Source: Methanomassiliicoccus luminyensis B10
GTDB taxonomy: Archaea; Thermoplasmatota; Thermoplasmata; Methanomassiliicoccales; Methanomassiliicoccaceae
Direction of reading: 5' to 3'
NCBI RefSeq assembly: GCF_000308215.1
Contig: NZ_CAJE01000013.1
Location: forward strand, 186,001-250,000
DNA length: 64,000 bases
Shown: positions 17,590 through 25,911 of the stretch, one piece after another
Position numbering within the stretch: the first letter of the stretch is position 1
How the letters are laid out: the number at the start of each line of letters is the position of its first letter
The notes under the pieces: generated by a model
Databases searched by the model: none
Told to the model about the DNA's origin: nothing
The model's input: only the letters and a program-made list of their open reading frames with translations
Translations under genes and position numbers: made by a program

Positions 17590-18606
17590 TTATTCGGTGC
17601 CAGCGAGTCTGCTCTCGATGAACTCCCTGGTCAGTGGGTCGGTATAGTCTACGGTCAGCAACCTGATTCCCAGCATCCTGCACATCTTCGCCTTCTGCGC
17701 ATCTCTCTCCCGGAGCTTTTCTAAGGCCTCCGCCCCGCCCCATGCCTTGATCGGATGGAAATGTTGCTGGCCCTGGTACTCGAAGGCGAGGCCCCTGGCG
17801 GGCAGAAACAAGTCCAGTTCCAAGCCGTTGAGGAACGAAGGGCGATGGTGCTTCAGGACCTCCTCTCCCGGGAATATGTCCGCAACGATTTGATAGAGCA
17901 TAGTCTCGCCTATAAAGCGCTCTCCGACCTTCCGGAAACCGAATTCCTGGCGGGTGATGCTTTCAATCCTGTTCTCGACAGTCCGCCGGAGGGTACTGAG
18001 CTCCCTGTTGTTCTTGAACGGTGCTGTGGTGGTGCGGGCCCATTCTAGACGGGCTTCCAGGTCCGCATCGATCATGGAGCGCAGCCGTTGAAGATCTCCT
18101 TGCACCTCAACTGGGCACACATCATCGAGGAAGACGAAGATACCGGGCTGCACCCCAAGACGATAGTATGTCTGCTCGATGTACCATCCATAATGCTGCT
18201 TGAACTCGCCGCCATACATTTCATGACAATATCGCAGCGATGGCCGTTTCATATTGCACCGATGACAAAGCCCGTTCTCGAACCTGATTATGGACATGGG
18301 ATCGTCCACGGTCATCGATTCGGCGGCCAGGCTCGGTATGAACGTTCCATTTGACAGGGGCGCATTGACCGTTGGATTTGCATTAGGATACCTCTTGTAC
18401 AATCCCCTCAGCCGGAAGTAGTTCTCCACCAAGGGTTTGCAGCAGAGGCATAGGGCAGGTTTGGAGCTGCTGGACTCTGAAAAAGCGATGAATGTCCCAT
18501 AATGTGGCGGATAGTGAACGACGGGGAATGGGAGGTCCTCTCTGACCGTGGCGCCAAGAGATACCTCGGGGCGAACCTTCTTTCTGCGGGGCGGCATGCC
18601 AATCAT
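17590..18606 (-). CDS. Probable PD-(D/E)XK-type endonuclease with zinc sites
   Basis: 338 residues. The N-terminal half has CLCC and CHRC pairs, suggesting a zinc fold. The C-terminal ~110 residues read LELDLFLPARGLAFEYQGQQHF, then DAQKAKMCRMLGIRLLTVDY. That D-x-F..E-Y-Q-G-x-Q-H-F pattern is typical of Vsr/DUF559-like restriction-endonuclease folds. It is the last gene before the tRNA-Glu end of the element and may be cargo for competition with other DNA, or a packaging or recombination nuclease. The specificity is unknown. Confidence 0.65.
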   Translation of the reverse strand: MIGMPPRRKKVRPEVSLGATVREDLPFPVVHYPPHYGTFIAFSESSSSKPALCLCCKPLVENYFRLRGLYKRYPNANPTVNAPLSNGTFIPSLAAESMTVDDPMSIIRFENGLCHRCNMKRPSLRYCHEMYGGEFKQHYGWYIEQTYYRLGVQPGIFVFLDDVCPVEVQGDLQRLRSMIDADLEARLEWARTTTAPFKNNRELSTLRRTVENRIESITRQEFGFRKVGERFIGETMLYQIVADIFPGEEVLKHHRPSFLNGLELDLFLPARGLAFEYQGQQHFHPIKAWGGAEALEKLRERDAQKAKMCRMLGIRLLTVDYTDPLTREFIESRLAGTE

Positions 18607-18945
18607 CCATCTTCGAGCGGGATACCCGCCTAATTTTTTCTTATTCTCATGAAGCTTCCGCCGAGGCGGGGGAGCTCGACGCCTTGGAGGGGGTAGGGAG
18701 GGTTGAACTTGACCTACCTACCTACCTACCTACCTACCTATTCACATTAACAACAATAACATAACAAAACAGTTTGTGTTAAGTTATTCTTAATTGTCTC
18801 TTCCCCCGGCAGGTTCCTCTTCAAAATGAACCCTTTCTCCCTCGGTCATCACAAGAAAAAGAGAGTAAGAGGTTTCGCTAGCCAGCGTACCTTGTACCGA
18901 AAATACCCGAATTGACCTTCAAAAACAGCTTACTGGATGATTTTG
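18607..18945. other. Element end, non-coding, with (ACCT)7
   Basis: No gene is supported here. A tetranucleotide microsatellite, (ACCT)7, lies at about 18712-18740 and is followed by AT-rich sequence leading to the attR site. Confidence 0.5.
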
Positions 18946-18962
18946 TAGTGCTCCCGTCGGGA
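18946..18962. repeat. Right attachment site of element 1 (attR)
   Basis: Exact copy of 6361-6377, overlapping the last 14 bases of tRNA-Glu. The tRNA gene remains complete. Confidence 0.85.
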
Positions 18963-19021
18963 TTTGAACCCGAGTCGAAGCCTCGAGAGGGCTTCATGAT
19001 TGGCCACTACACTACGGGAGC
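18949..19021 (-). tRNA. tRNA-Glu (anticodon CUC)
   Basis: Cloverleaf with acceptor GCTCCCG/CGGGAGC, discriminator A, T-arm CTCGGG-TTCAAAT-CCCGA and anticodon loop CTCTCGA. CCA is not encoded. A TATA-like TTTAATTAA lies about 30 bp upstream. Its 3' end is the integration target of element 1. Confidence 0.95.
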
Positions 19022-19134
19022 GTGTAGCTTGGCAAATATGGAAGTGTTAATTAAACCTTTCCATTGGCCGGTGCCATGCGTATATTGCAGGCAATGAGAA
19101 ACCAGTATATTTCCCTATTTCGTTGGTCCAGGGC

Positions 19135-19665
19135 ATGCTCCCGGGGCATTTCCCCTATTCCAGAAGGCCGTTCGTCACCAATCTCGTCTCCATAGTCATA
19201 GTGATGGCGGCCACGATATCCATCCTCGTCCTGGCGAGCACCGACATCGCATACATCGCAATCATACTGGCGCTGGAGGCCCTGGTCCTGATCTTCCTTG
19301 GCATTTCCCCGCTCCTCACGGAGCACGAGATCCTGGGAGGCTACCTGATCCTCCGCCAGGGATGGTACTTCCGGGCCGCCATCCCGCTCAAGGACATCAG
19401 GAAGGTCGAGCGGGTGAGCAGGGGGCCGAGGCGCGTCGGCGTGTTCTTCCGGCTACTCACCTCCACTCTCTACGTGACATCCAGGCGCTCGGACCTCATC
19501 GAGCTGGAGCTCAAGAGGAAGCAGAAGTTCGGGTGGGCCCTGGGCAAGAGAGCGGACCGCGTGGTCTTCGACGCCGAGGATGTGCCCAGAACAGTAGAGG
19601 CCATCCGGGCTGGCTCACTCTCTCCAGTCGAGCCCTACGGTCCTCACGCCAAGCTTAGGTATTAA
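19135..19665 (+). CDS. Membrane protein with PH-like domain
   Basis: 176 residues from ATG 19135; a TATA-like element near 19105 would give a nearly leaderless message, and TTG 19123 is an alternative. Two hydrophobic helices (residues ~15-65) precede a strand-rich domain with LKDIRKVERV and SDLIELEL, the pattern of bacterial PH-domain (DUF304-like) proteins. It converges on nadE with a 51-bp overlap. Confidence 0.65.
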   Translation: MLPGHFPYSRRPFVTNLVSIVIVMAATISILVLASTDIAYIAIILALEALVLIFLGISPLLTEHEILGGYLILRQGWYFRAAIPLKDIRKVERVSRGPRRVGVFFRLLTSTLYVTSRRSDLIELELKRKQKFGWALGKRADRVVFDAEDVPRTVEAIRAGSLSPVEPYGPHAKLRY

Positions 19666-20415
19666 CGTCAGCTTACGCTTGTGCACGCTGCACCGATACC
19701 TGGACAGCACCATCTCCACCTTCTCCTGGTCCAGGCCCGTTTCCTCGATGATCTCTTCGTCGGTGAGGGACCGCTCCAGTCCGTACAGCACCCGGTCCAG
19801 GTCATCATAGGTGATGCCCATCTCCCCCTCGTCGGTCTGCCCCGTCCACAGCCCGGCGCTGGGCACCTTGTCGATGAACTCCCGGGGCACCCCGATCTGC
19901 TCGGCCAGCTGCCGAACCTCGGTCTTGTACAGGTCCCCTATCGGAGCGAAGTCACTCCCGCCGTCCCCGAACTTGGTGAAGTAGCCGGTCAGCAGCTCGC
20001 TCTTGTTGCTCGTCCCCATCACCACCCTGCCCATGGCGCAGGCGTGGTGGAACAGCACGATCATGCGGACTCGGGCCATAACGTTGCCAGCGTGCTTGCA
20101 TTCGTCCATGTGCGGCAGCATGGAGGAGAACGCCTTCACCGCCGGGGCGATCTCCACGACCTTCAGCTCCATGTCGAGGCGGTTGCAGAACGTCTCCACG
20201 TCCTCCCGGTCCTGGGTCGGCGAGGCCTCCGAGGGCATGAAGATGTTGAGCACTTTCTCTGGCCCGATGGCATCGGCGCACAGTTTCGAGACCACCGCGG
20301 AGTCTATCCCTCCACTGAGGCCGATGACGACGCCGTTGCCTCCGCTCTCCTCGACCTTCTGGCGAATGAAATCCGTGATCGCTGAGCAGGCATAATCCTT
20401 GAGCTGCGGCCTCAT
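19615..20415 (-). CDS. nadE: NAD synthetase (ammonia-type)
   Basis: 266 residues, the usual size for the short NadE that uses free ammonia to convert nicotinate adenine dinucleotide to NAD. It shows the PP-loop (GLSGGIDSA), NKSELLTGYFTKFGDGG, IGDLYKTEVRQLA and PSAGLWTGQTDE, all NadE signatures. There is no fused glutaminase domain. It diverges from the nitrilase-family gene at 20487, and the 71-bp gap probably holds both promoters. Confidence 0.95.
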   Translation of the reverse strand: MRPQLKDYACSAITDFIRQKVEESGGNGVVIGLSGGIDSAVVSKLCADAIGPEKVLNIFMPSEASPTQDREDVETFCNRLDMELKVVEIAPAVKAFSSMLPHMDECKHAGNVMARVRMIVLFHHACAMGRVVMGTSNKSELLTGYFTKFGDGGSDFAPIGDLYKTEVRQLAEQIGVPREFIDKVPSAGLWTGQTDEGEMGITYDDLDRVLYGLERSLTDEEIIEETGLDQEKVEMVLSRYRCSVHKRKLTLIPKLGVRTVGLDWRE

Positions 20416-20486
20416 CGACCTCGCATGGTGGTCCCTTCTCTTATCGATTTCCGTAAAAAAGGTAATAGGCGGGGAGGGGGATTCCG

Positions 20487-21275
20487 GTGAAGGATAAGAT
20501 GCGCATAGCTCTAGCCCAGACCCCCTGCAAGCTCGGCGACAAGGCGGAGAACATCGCCAGGATGAGGAAGATGATGGAGAGGAAGGAGGCCGACCTCTAC
20601 GTCTTCCCCGAACTGTACCTGACCGGATACATGGTGCGGGATGACATCTTCCGCCTGGCCGAGGGGCTGGACGGGGACAGCGTGCAGGCCATCATGGATC
20701 TGTCGGAGGAGCACAACGCGCACGTCCTGTTCGGCATGGCCGCCTGGGACGACGAGCTGCCAGGCGTGCTGCGCAACAGCGCCGTCATGGTCTCGCCCGA
20801 CGCGCGGGTGCAGAGGTATGACAAGATCAACCTGGCCAGCTTCGGCCCGTTCGAGGAGGGCTTCTATTTCGGGGCCGGGAACTCCGGCACGCTCATGGAC
20901 ATCGACGACCACAGGATCGGCGTGGTCGTCTGCTACGATCTCTTCTTCCCCGAGCTGGTGAGATCGTACGCCCTCTCCGGCGCCGAGGCCATCGTGTGCA
21001 TCTCCGCGTCGCCTGTGACCTCCAGGGACTTCTTCGAGAAGCTCATCCCCGCCCGGGCGGTGGAGAACACCGCCTACATAATATACGTGAACCAGGTGGG
21101 AACGCAGCTCAACCAGGTGTTCTTTGGAGGCAGCGAGGCGGCCGGGCCGCGGGGGGACCGAATAGCGAAGAACCGGTACTTCGAGAGGGACATGAACATC
21201 ATAGAGACCTCCCTGTCAGATCTGCAGGCCGCCCGACGGAACCGCCCTACCGTCCGTGACACCGTGAGCCGCTGA
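20487..21275 (+). CDS. Nitrilase-superfamily amidohydrolase
   Basis: 262 residues with the complete carbon-nitrogen hydrolase triad in context: Glu in FPELYLTGY, Lys in YDKINLASF, Cys in VVCYDLFFPEL. These enzymes cleave amides or nitriles and many release ammonia. It lies head-to-head with ammonia-dependent nadE, so it might supply ammonia the way the nitrilase-like domain does in fused glutamine-dependent NAD synthetases; that is inference. Start is GTG 20487; ATG 20499 is an alternative. Confidence 0.88.
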   Translation: MKDKMRIALAQTPCKLGDKAENIARMRKMMERKEADLYVFPELYLTGYMVRDDIFRLAEGLDGDSVQAIMDLSEEHNAHVLFGMAAWDDELPGVLRNSAVMVSPDARVQRYDKINLASFGPFEEGFYFGAGNSGTLMDIDDHRIGVVVCYDLFFPELVRSYALSGAEAIVCISASPVTSRDFFEKLIPARAVENTAYIIYVNQVGTQLNQVFFGGSEAAGPRGDRIAKNRYFERDMNIIETSLSDLQAARRNRPTVRDTVSR

Positions 21276-21447
21276 TCTTTTCGTTCGGCCGCACCCGGCA
21301 GGGACAGGTCAGGTCCCCGCACGGCAGCGTGTTCTCCGCGCTCTCGATCCTCTTCTTTCTCGCCCGCGTTCGCCTGGTGGGCCTGGCCAGCTCGGCCATC
21401 AGCTCCTCGAACGCGCCCATGCTCTCCGAACCTCTCGCGTCAGTCAT
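21247..21447 (-). CDS. Small basic protein with Cys motif
   Basis: 66 residues from ATG 21447. Contains MGAFEELMAELARPTRRTRARKK and a CGDLTCPC motif. Its end overlaps the nitrilase gene end by 29 bp. No family is recognised and it may not be expressed. Confidence 0.35.
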   Translation of the reverse strand: MTDARGSESMGAFEELMAELARPTRRTRARKKRIESAENTLPCGDLTCPCRVRPNEKISGSRCHGR

Positions 21448-21795
21448 CTCTCTCCCGCCCATGGGAGGGAGAGGGGGGTTGAGTACGGTTTCCCCAGGAG
21501 ATGACTGAAAGTGAACCGAACCCGAAAGACGGTTGGCCCATCCCTGGGGGCGCCGAAAATGGAGTCCGGTCAACAACATGCGCAAGCGCGGCACAGAATT
21601 TCTAGCTGGAAAGAACCAGCAGGCCCCTCTGTATGACAGCTTACCATCCATGAATGAACTCGTGAGCATGCAGCTGAGCTCAGCCTCATCGCTCGCTGCA
21701 TTCGGCTCACTGACACGGAGCCTACCGCCTCCCCATGTAGAGAATGCGGCGATGTTCCTGCTAGCGTTCAGATGGACATCCATCGTGAACATGTA
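21448..21795. other. Probable mobile-element remnant
   Basis: No intact gene. A short plus frame at 21533-21796 (ending FLLAFRWTSIVNM) may be a relic. It abuts the duplicated tRNA-Ser segment, as expected for a decayed integrated element. Confidence 0.3.
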
Positions 21796-21827
21796 GTAAG
21801 GCGCAAGCCTGGAAAGCTTGTGTCCGC
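21796..21827 (+). repeat. Duplicated tRNA-Ser segment (att relic)
   Basis: 32 bases identical to 22068-22099, which is the D-loop to variable-arm part of tRNA-Ser and includes the whole anticodon arm. Only 272 bp separate the copies. This is the size and location of an integration-site duplication left after most of an element was lost. Confidence 0.75.
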
Positions 21828-22048
21828 TTACTTTTACTTAGAAACGATACATAACACCTGCGGGCGACGCTTTGACTCTTTGTCGCGTACCGAACGGGCA
21901 CTTATCGACCTCCCTGAATCGTAGCATCATATAGATTGTGGCCTCGGAATCGTCGTTTGACGTAGATTTTCTAATGACCACAGTAGGTTGTTCACAGTAT
22001 TACACACCCCAAAGACTTATTACCCATTGTCCTATCTCTGGGAACTAG

Positions 22049-22135
22049 GCCGAGGTGGCCCAGACCGGTAAGGCGCAAGCCTGGAAAGCTTGTGTCCGCA
22101 AGGACTCGTGAGTTCAAATCTCACCCTCGGCGCCA
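22049..22135 (+). tRNA. tRNA-Ser (anticodon GGA)
   Basis: Class II tRNA with acceptor GCCGAGG/CCTCGGC, anticodon stem CAAGC/GCTTG around loop CTGGAAA, a long variable arm (TGTCCGCAAGGACTC), discriminator G and encoded CCA. A TATA-like CTTATTA lies about 30 bp upstream. Confidence 0.95.
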
Positions 22136-22263
22136 TTCTAACAATCATCTTATTCCAGTCAGCATAACGGGATGCAACCCGCATATCTCGAGCGTTCCTG
22201 ATTCCCGTTCCATTTATTAGCACAGACGCCATAGTCGGTGTTCAGCAGCGAGGCTCGAACTGA

Positions 22264-22758
22264 ATGAAGGTGAACGTGGACCTGCGTCTCAAGGACATCC
22301 CGGGGCAGCTAGTTGCCGCCCTGGAGCCCATATCGGACAATGACGGGAACATCCGGGGGGTGGTCCACCACCACGATACGAAAGTGGGAGGACGGATCGC
22401 CGTCAACGTGACCTTCGAGGTCCGCACCGAGCAGTCCCTCAACAAGATCCTGAACGTGTGGAAGGAGCGCGAGGTGGACATCGCCAAGATCGACGCGTTC
22501 ATCGAGACCTTGCCCATTCAGTACATTCTCGTGGGCAGCATACCGTCCAAAGAGCTGGAGAACCTGGCCCAGGTACTGGAATCGTTCGAGAACATCGCCT
22601 CCATCGAGATCCGCTACTCCAGCTCCGCCAATTCGAGCTCGCGGGCCGCCATGATCACCGGGAAGGCATCGAAGAAGGAGGCCGTGGCCGCGTTGGACGA
22701 GTTCTTCAAGAAGCGGGCGGAGAAGAAGGACTATGTCCTCATCAGGGGGCTGGAGTGA
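22264..22758 (+). CDS. ACT-domain regulatory protein
   Basis: 164 residues. The N-terminal ~80 form an ACT-type domain (VDLRLKDIPGQLVAALEPI, GNIRGVVHHH, then AVNVTFEV), the amino-acid sensor found on aspartate-family enzymes. The C-terminal part has a second strand-helix unit. Its TGA overlaps the homoserine dehydrogenase ATG by one base. It may replace the ACT domain missing from that enzyme and give feedback control by threonine; the sequence supports the coupling, not the ligand. Confidence 0.82.
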   Translation: MKVNVDLRLKDIPGQLVAALEPISDNDGNIRGVVHHHDTKVGGRIAVNVTFEVRTEQSLNKILNVWKEREVDIAKIDAFIETLPIQYILVGSIPSKELENLAQVLESFENIASIEIRYSSSANSSSRAAMITGKASKKEAVAALDEFFKKRAEKKDYVLIRGLE

Positions 22759-23768
22759 TGAGGGTCCTCATCGCCGGCTTCGGCACGGTGGGGCAGGGCA
22801 TCGCCGAGGTGATCGGCATGCGCCAGAATCTCTTCTCCAGCGAGTTCGGCCAGAAGGTCGAGATCATCGGCGCATTCGACTCGTCCTCGTTCGCCGGCAA
22901 CCCCAGGGGCCTGGACCCCGCGGAACTGGTGTCCCAGAAGAAGACCAGCGGCAAGGTCGGCGTGAAGAGAGCCGACGACATGGTCAAGCTCATCGGGGAG
23001 CTGGACTACGATGCGCTCATCGAGACCACGCCGACCAACGTGGTCGATTCAGAGCCCGGGCTAACGTACATCACCACCGCCCTGAACGCCGGGAAGAACG
23101 TCATCACCTCCAACAAGGGGCCGCTGGCCCTGAAGTTCAGGGAGCTGTGCCGCACCGCCGAGAAGAACGACGTGCAGCTTCGCTACGAGGCGTCGGTGGG
23201 CGGGGCGATGCCCATCATCAACCTGTCCCGGGAGTTGCTCAGGGGTGAGCAGATCTACTCACTGAGGGGCATCCTCAACGGTACCTGCAACTTCATCCTC
23301 AACCGCATGAAGGACGAGGGGCTGCCGTTCGAGCAGGCCCTGCGGGAGGCGCAGGAACTCGGCTATGCTGAGCGCGATCCCACCTACGATATCGACGGCG
23401 TCGACTCCGCGGCGAAGCTCGCCATCCTGGCCAACGCCATCTTCGGCATGAACGTCACTTACCATGACGTGACGAGGACCGGCATCCGCAACATCTCCGA
23501 GGAAGCGATCGCGATGGCTTCGGAGCAGAATAAGGTCATCCGGCTCATCGGGGAGATCAGCGGGAACAAGCTGGAGGTGTCGCCTCGCCTAGTGCCCTCG
23601 GGCCATCCCCTGTCCATCGGGGGCACCCTGAACATCGTGCAACTCATCACCGATCTCGCGGGCGAGGTCACCGTGGCAGGAAGAGGCGCGGGGCGCATGG
23701 AGACGGCCAGTGCAATGCTGAGCGACATCATCGCCATACTCACCGACGAACAGGCCAAGTGCCGATGA
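22758..23768 (+). CDS. hom: Homoserine dehydrogenase
   Basis: 336 residues, the short form without a C-terminal ACT domain. It reduces aspartate semialdehyde to homoserine for threonine and methionine synthesis. Seen: N-terminal Rossmann motif ([15 protein letters not shown]), [26 protein letters not shown] with the [34 protein letters not shown] signature that contains the catalytic lysine and aspartate region. Coupled to the upstream ACT gene. Confidence 0.95.
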   Translation: [336 protein letters not shown]

Positions 23769-24090
23769 GTACAGACAGGGATGCATGTGAACTACCCCAG
23801 TCTGGCCAGAGGGGCTTCTTGTTTCATCCATTGCACTTGCATCGTCATATTGGGTGGCACAGAGGTCCAGTGTCCACAAGCGAGCTCTGGTCGTTCCGAC
23901 CGTGCCTTCAACAATCCTCGGTTGAGGATGTTTATTGAAGCGTTATGATCGCGCGATATCGCACTTCCACAGAGGAGATGAAGCCCAAATTTCGCAAGAT
24001 ATAATAAGCATCCTGCAATATGGACTGACCGTTTCGGAGTAGATATTCTATGAAGGACACAGGCAGGGATGCCAATTATTAGTCAATAAA
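23769..24090. other. Intergenic; probable promoter for 24091
   Basis: No gene is supported. An AT-rich ATATAATAAG at about 24000 is a candidate TATA box for the citramalate-synthase-like gene. Confidence 0.4.
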
Positions 24091-25647
24091 GTGGCCATTT
24101 TCGACACCACGCTCAGGGACGGGACTCAGACCGAGGGGGTATCTTTCTCCACCGAGGACAAGCTGGAGATAGCCCTCCGGCTCGACCATTTCGGGGTCGA
24201 CTACATCGAGGGCGGCTGGCCCGGCTCCAACCCCAAGGACGCGGCGTTCTTCGAGGCCGCCTCCAAGCTGCCCCTGCAGAACGCTAAGCTTGTGGCGTTC
24301 GGCAGCACCCGGCGTGCCGGCATCAGGGCCGAGGAGGACCCGAACCTCATCGCGCTGGCGAGATCGGGCGCTCCCGCTGTGGCCATCTTCGGCAAGAGCT
24401 GGGACCGCCACGTGCGGAACGCCCTGAAGATACCGCTCCCGGAGAACCTCGATCTCATCGCCGACAGCGTGTCGTTCCTGAAGAGCCGGGGCCTGGAGGT
24501 GGTGTACGATGCGGAGCACTTCTTCGATGGGTACAAGAGCGACCGGGAGTACGCATTGTCCACCCTGGAGGCGGCGGCCGGAGGCGGGGCCGATTGGCTG
24601 TGCCTCTGCGACACCAACGGGGGGACGCTGCCGAGCGAAGTGAAGGACATCATGGAGGTCGTGCGGAAGAGATTCAGCACCCCTCTGGGCATCCATGCTC
24701 ACAACGACTCCGAACTCGCCGTGGCGAACTCGCTGACCGCCGTAGCGGGCGGGGCGACCATGGTCCAGGGCACCGTGAACGGCCTGGGGGAGAGATGCGG
24801 CAACGCCAACCTTTGCTCCATCATCCCCAACCTCGTCCTGAAGATGGGGCGCGAGCTCAACGTCAAGGACCTGCGGCATCTTACCGCCCTCTCCGAGTTC
24901 GTCAGCGAGACCGCCAACATCATCGCCGATCCCAAGCTGCCGTACGTGGGGAAGAGCGCCTTCGCTCACAAGGCGGGGGTCCATGTCAGCGCGATAATGA
25001 AGGACGAGAGGACCTACGAGCACATCGAACCCACCCTGGTGGGCAACGAGCGCAGGGTGCTGGTGTCCGAGCTCGCCGGGACCGCGTCCATATTGGCCAA
25101 GGTCAAGGAGTTCGGCATCGACACCGAGAAGGGCTCGGGCAAGGAGATCGTGAACAAGCTCAAGGAGCTGGAGTCGGAAGGCTACCAGTTCGAGGGCGCT
25201 GACGCCTCCTTCGAGCTGCTGGTCCGCCGCCTCCGCAACGGCATCAAGCCCCCGTTCCGGCTGGAAGGGTTTCGGATCTTCGTCGACGTCACCGAGAACA
25301 ACATGTCCTCCGAGGCCAGCATCAAGGTGGTCGATAACAACGGCATCATGGAGCACACCGCGGCCAACGGAAATGGTCCGGTGAACGCCCTGGACCGCGC
25401 GGTCCGCAAGGCCCTGGAGCGCTTCTATCCCGAGCTGCGAGAGGTCCGCCTAGCCGACTACAAGGTCAGGGTCATCGACAGCAAGGACGCCACCGGCGCC
25501 AAGGTCCGCGTGCTCATCCGGTCCACCGACGGCCATGAGTCCTGGACGACCGTGGGCGTGTCCACCAACGTCATCGAGGCGTCCCTGATCGCTCTGCTGG
25601 ACAGCATGGAGTACAAGTTGCTGAAGGCGCGGGACGGACCGGCCTGA
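24091..25647 (+). CDS. cimA: Citramalate synthase-like LeuA-family enzyme
   Basis: 518 residues from GTG 24091, with no better in-frame start before an upstream stop. HMGL-like barrel with [14 protein letters not shown], metal-binding [12 protein letters not shown] and [12 protein letters not shown], then a LeuA C-terminal regulatory domain. Length and the G-T-Q-(T)-E-G variant fit the long (R)-citramalate synthase family, which makes citramalate from pyruvate and acetyl-CoA for isoleucine. A role as homocitrate synthase (NifV) for the nitrogenase 14 kb away cannot be excluded but the family fit is to CimA. Confidence 0.82.
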   Translation: MAIFDTTLRDGTQTEGVSFSTEDKLEIALRLDHFGVDYIEGGWPGSNPKDAAFFEAASKLPLQNAKLVAFGSTRRAGIRAEEDPNLIALARSGAPAVAIFGKSWDRHVRNALKIPLPENLDLIADSVSFLKSRGLEVVYDAEHFFDGYKSDREYALSTLEAAAGGGADWLCLCDTNGGTLPSEVKDIMEVVRKRFSTPLGIHAHNDSELAVANSLTAVAGGATMVQGTVNGLGERCGNANLCSIIPNLVLKMGRELNVKDLRHLTALSEFVSETANIIADPKLPYVGKSAFAHKAGVHVSAIMKDERTYEHIEPTLVGNERRVLVSELAGTASILAKVKEFGIDTEKGSGKEIVNKLKELESEGYQFEGADASFELLVRRLRNGIKPPFRLEGFRIFVDVTENNMSSEASIKVVDNNGIMEHTAANGNGPVNALDRAVRKALERFYPELREVRLADYKVRVIDSKDATGAKVRVLIRSTDGHESWTTVGVSTNVIEASLIALLDSMEYKLLKARDGPA

Positions 25648-25755
25648 AACGCCTTTATATCAGCAAAGATGGAACGTTTCTCTGGGGAACCGCTACGTTT
25701 CCTCACTGGCATCGGCCTCGGCGGGAGCGGGGAGGTCATCATCCTGAACGGAGGG

Positions 25756-25878
25756 ATGGAATCGGCCATTGCCAAACCACCGAAGATCGTGGCAATCGTT
25801 GCCGTCTACGCCGTGGTGATAGCCCTGGCGTCATTTTTCACGAATAAATGGATAAATAAAAGAAAGGGCGGCCCTTAA
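25756..25878 (+). CDS. Single-helix small membrane protein
   Basis: 40 residues from ATG 25756: a short N-terminus, one hydrophobic helix (IVAIVAVYAVVIALASFF) and a basic tail (NKWINKRKGG). The frame extends back to ATG 25669, but a TATA-like element at about 25652 makes a start there unlikely. No family is recognised. Confidence 0.45.
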   Translation: MESAIAKPPKIVAIVAVYAVVIALASFFTNKWINKRKGGP

Positions 25879-25911
25879 AATAATCCGCATCCCCTTACTG
25901 AGCCGTTTCAT

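Larger units (their letters stand above)
6361..18962. mobile_element. Integrated element 1 (provirus- or satellite-like), in tRNA-Glu
   Basis: A 17-bp sequence (TAGTGCTCCCGTCGGGA) occurs at 6361-6377 and again at 18946-18962, where it forms the 3' end of the tRNA-Glu gene. The tyrosine recombinase gene ends six bases inside the left copy. Nearly all genes between the two repeats run on the minus strand and are short, overlapping and unknown, as in a viral genome. A tape-measure gene marks a tailed-virus origin, but capsid, portal and large terminase genes were not recognised. Confidence 0.85.

Noticed and set aside
18712-18740. (ACCT)7 as a CRISPR or functional repeat
   Set aside because: It is a simple tetranucleotide microsatellite with no spacers. 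No CRISPR array was seen anywhere in the window.
24091-25647. NifV (homocitrate synthase) supporting the nitrogenase
   Set aside because: The 518-residue length and C-terminal regulatory domain fit the long citramalate synthase family. NifV is shorter. It is also far from the anf operon.
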